A stretch of DNA of 6,023 bases, taken from positions 1-6,023 of the forward strand of contig JAEDDA010000040.1 in NCBI GenBank assembly GCA_016298185.1, in the 5' to 3' direction. This document shows, one piece after another, positions 5,921 to 6,023 of the stretch (its first letter is position 1; every line of letters starts with the position of its first letter). The notes beneath the pieces are model-generated. The model saw nothing but the letters and a program-made list of their open reading frames with translations, was not told where the DNA came from and made no database searches. The translations under genes and the position numbers were made by a program. The DNA is from Bacilli bacterium. GTDB taxonomy: Bacteria; Bacillota_I; Bacilli_A; RFN20; CAG-826.

Positions 5921-5950
5921 AATATAAATGATTATTGCGCAATCTCTTAA
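5921..5950 (-). promoter_or_regulatory. Likely promoter of the DegV-like gene
   Basis: On the minus strand TTAAGA (5950-5945, four of six) and TATATT (5926-5921, five of six) are 18 bases apart. A start near 5914 would leave a leader of about 33 bases with the AGGAG site. Inverted repeats overlap this region. Other AT-rich hexamers nearby make the exact choice uncertain. Confidence 0.45.
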
Positions 5951-5965
5951 TCGTTACATATGTAA
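5934..5965 (-). promoter_or_regulatory. Two palindromes at the degV-like promoter, candidate operator
   Basis: A perfect 12-bp palindrome TTACATATGTAA (5954-5965) lies just upstream of the proposed -35, and a perfect 10-bp palindrome ATTGCGCAAT (5934-5943) lies between -35 and -10. A third, looser inverted repeat, CATTTA-N6-TAAATG (5913-5930), spans the -10. None is followed by a T tract, so they are not terminators. They could bind a regulator, but I recognise no known operator. Confidence 0.3.
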
Positions 5966-5984
5966 ATATGTGTCACTTTATATA

Positions 5985-6014
5985 AATATAAAAGAACGAT
6001 GTTTCCACCGTTCT
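5985..6014 (-). terminator. Intrinsic terminator of a gene beyond the right edge
   Basis: On the minus strand AGAACGGTG / CATCGTTCT (arms 6014-6006 and 6001-5993) forms a 9-bp stem with one G-T wobble and a GAAA tetraloop, followed by a U-rich tail TTTTATATTTAT. It implies that the next gene to the right is also on the minus strand. On the plus strand the same hairpin is followed by ATTTATTTT, so weak two-way action is possible. Confidence 0.8.
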
Positions 6015-6023
6015 ATTTATTTT

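Noticed and set aside
5745..5927. A 60-codon hydrophobic-looking plus-strand frame at the start of the degV-like gene
   Set aside because: Most of it is antisense to conserved DegV codons. The hydrophobic look comes from AT-rich sequence and it has no promoter of its own.

Overview
The window comes from an AT-rich, low-GC Gram-positive type bacterium, most plausibly a member of the Bacilli or a wall-less or uncultured relative within Bacillota. The evidence is the AT-rich intergenic DNA, sigma-A style promoters, U-tailed intrinsic terminators, AGGAGG-type ribosome binding sites and a tRNA-His with an encoded CCA. Tryptophan is read from TGG and one gene stops at TGA, so the UGA=Trp code of Mycoplasma and Spiroplasma is not in use. 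The exact lineage cannot be settled from sequence alone.

Everything points leftward (minus strand). In order of transcription the window holds: the intrinsic terminator of a gene beyond the right edge (~5985-6014); a DegV/FakB-type fatty-acid-binding protein (5881-5012) with its own promoter and a strong terminator; a PlsC-like acyltransferase (4944-4129) whose end overlaps a small P-loop kinase of unknown substrate (4139-3597); a compact single-chain iron-sulfur L-serine dehydratase (3528-2332); an M18 zinc aminopeptidase (2293-920) followed by a terminator; a stand-alone tRNA-His (814-738) with its own consensus promoter and terminator; and a peptidase S51 / class I glutamine-amidotransferase-like protein (676-80) with a terminator. 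A promoter-like stretch at the left edge probably serves the next gene.

Two functional themes appear. The DegV-like protein and PlsC fit phospholipid synthesis: the first presents exogenous fatty acids for activation, and the second acylates lysophosphatidic acid. The serine dehydratase, M18 aminopeptidase and S51-like protein fit peptide breakdown and amino-acid use, with serine converted to pyruvate and ammonia.

This is mainly an ordinary housekeeping region and I see no mobile element, CRISPR array or defence system. The most interesting signal is in gene starts. The two independently promoted genes that lack a usable Shine-Dalgarno sequence (plsC-like and S51-like) each have an extended -10 element (TGN plus hexamer) right next to the ATG, just after another gene's terminator. 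This predicts leaderless or nearly leaderless mRNAs.
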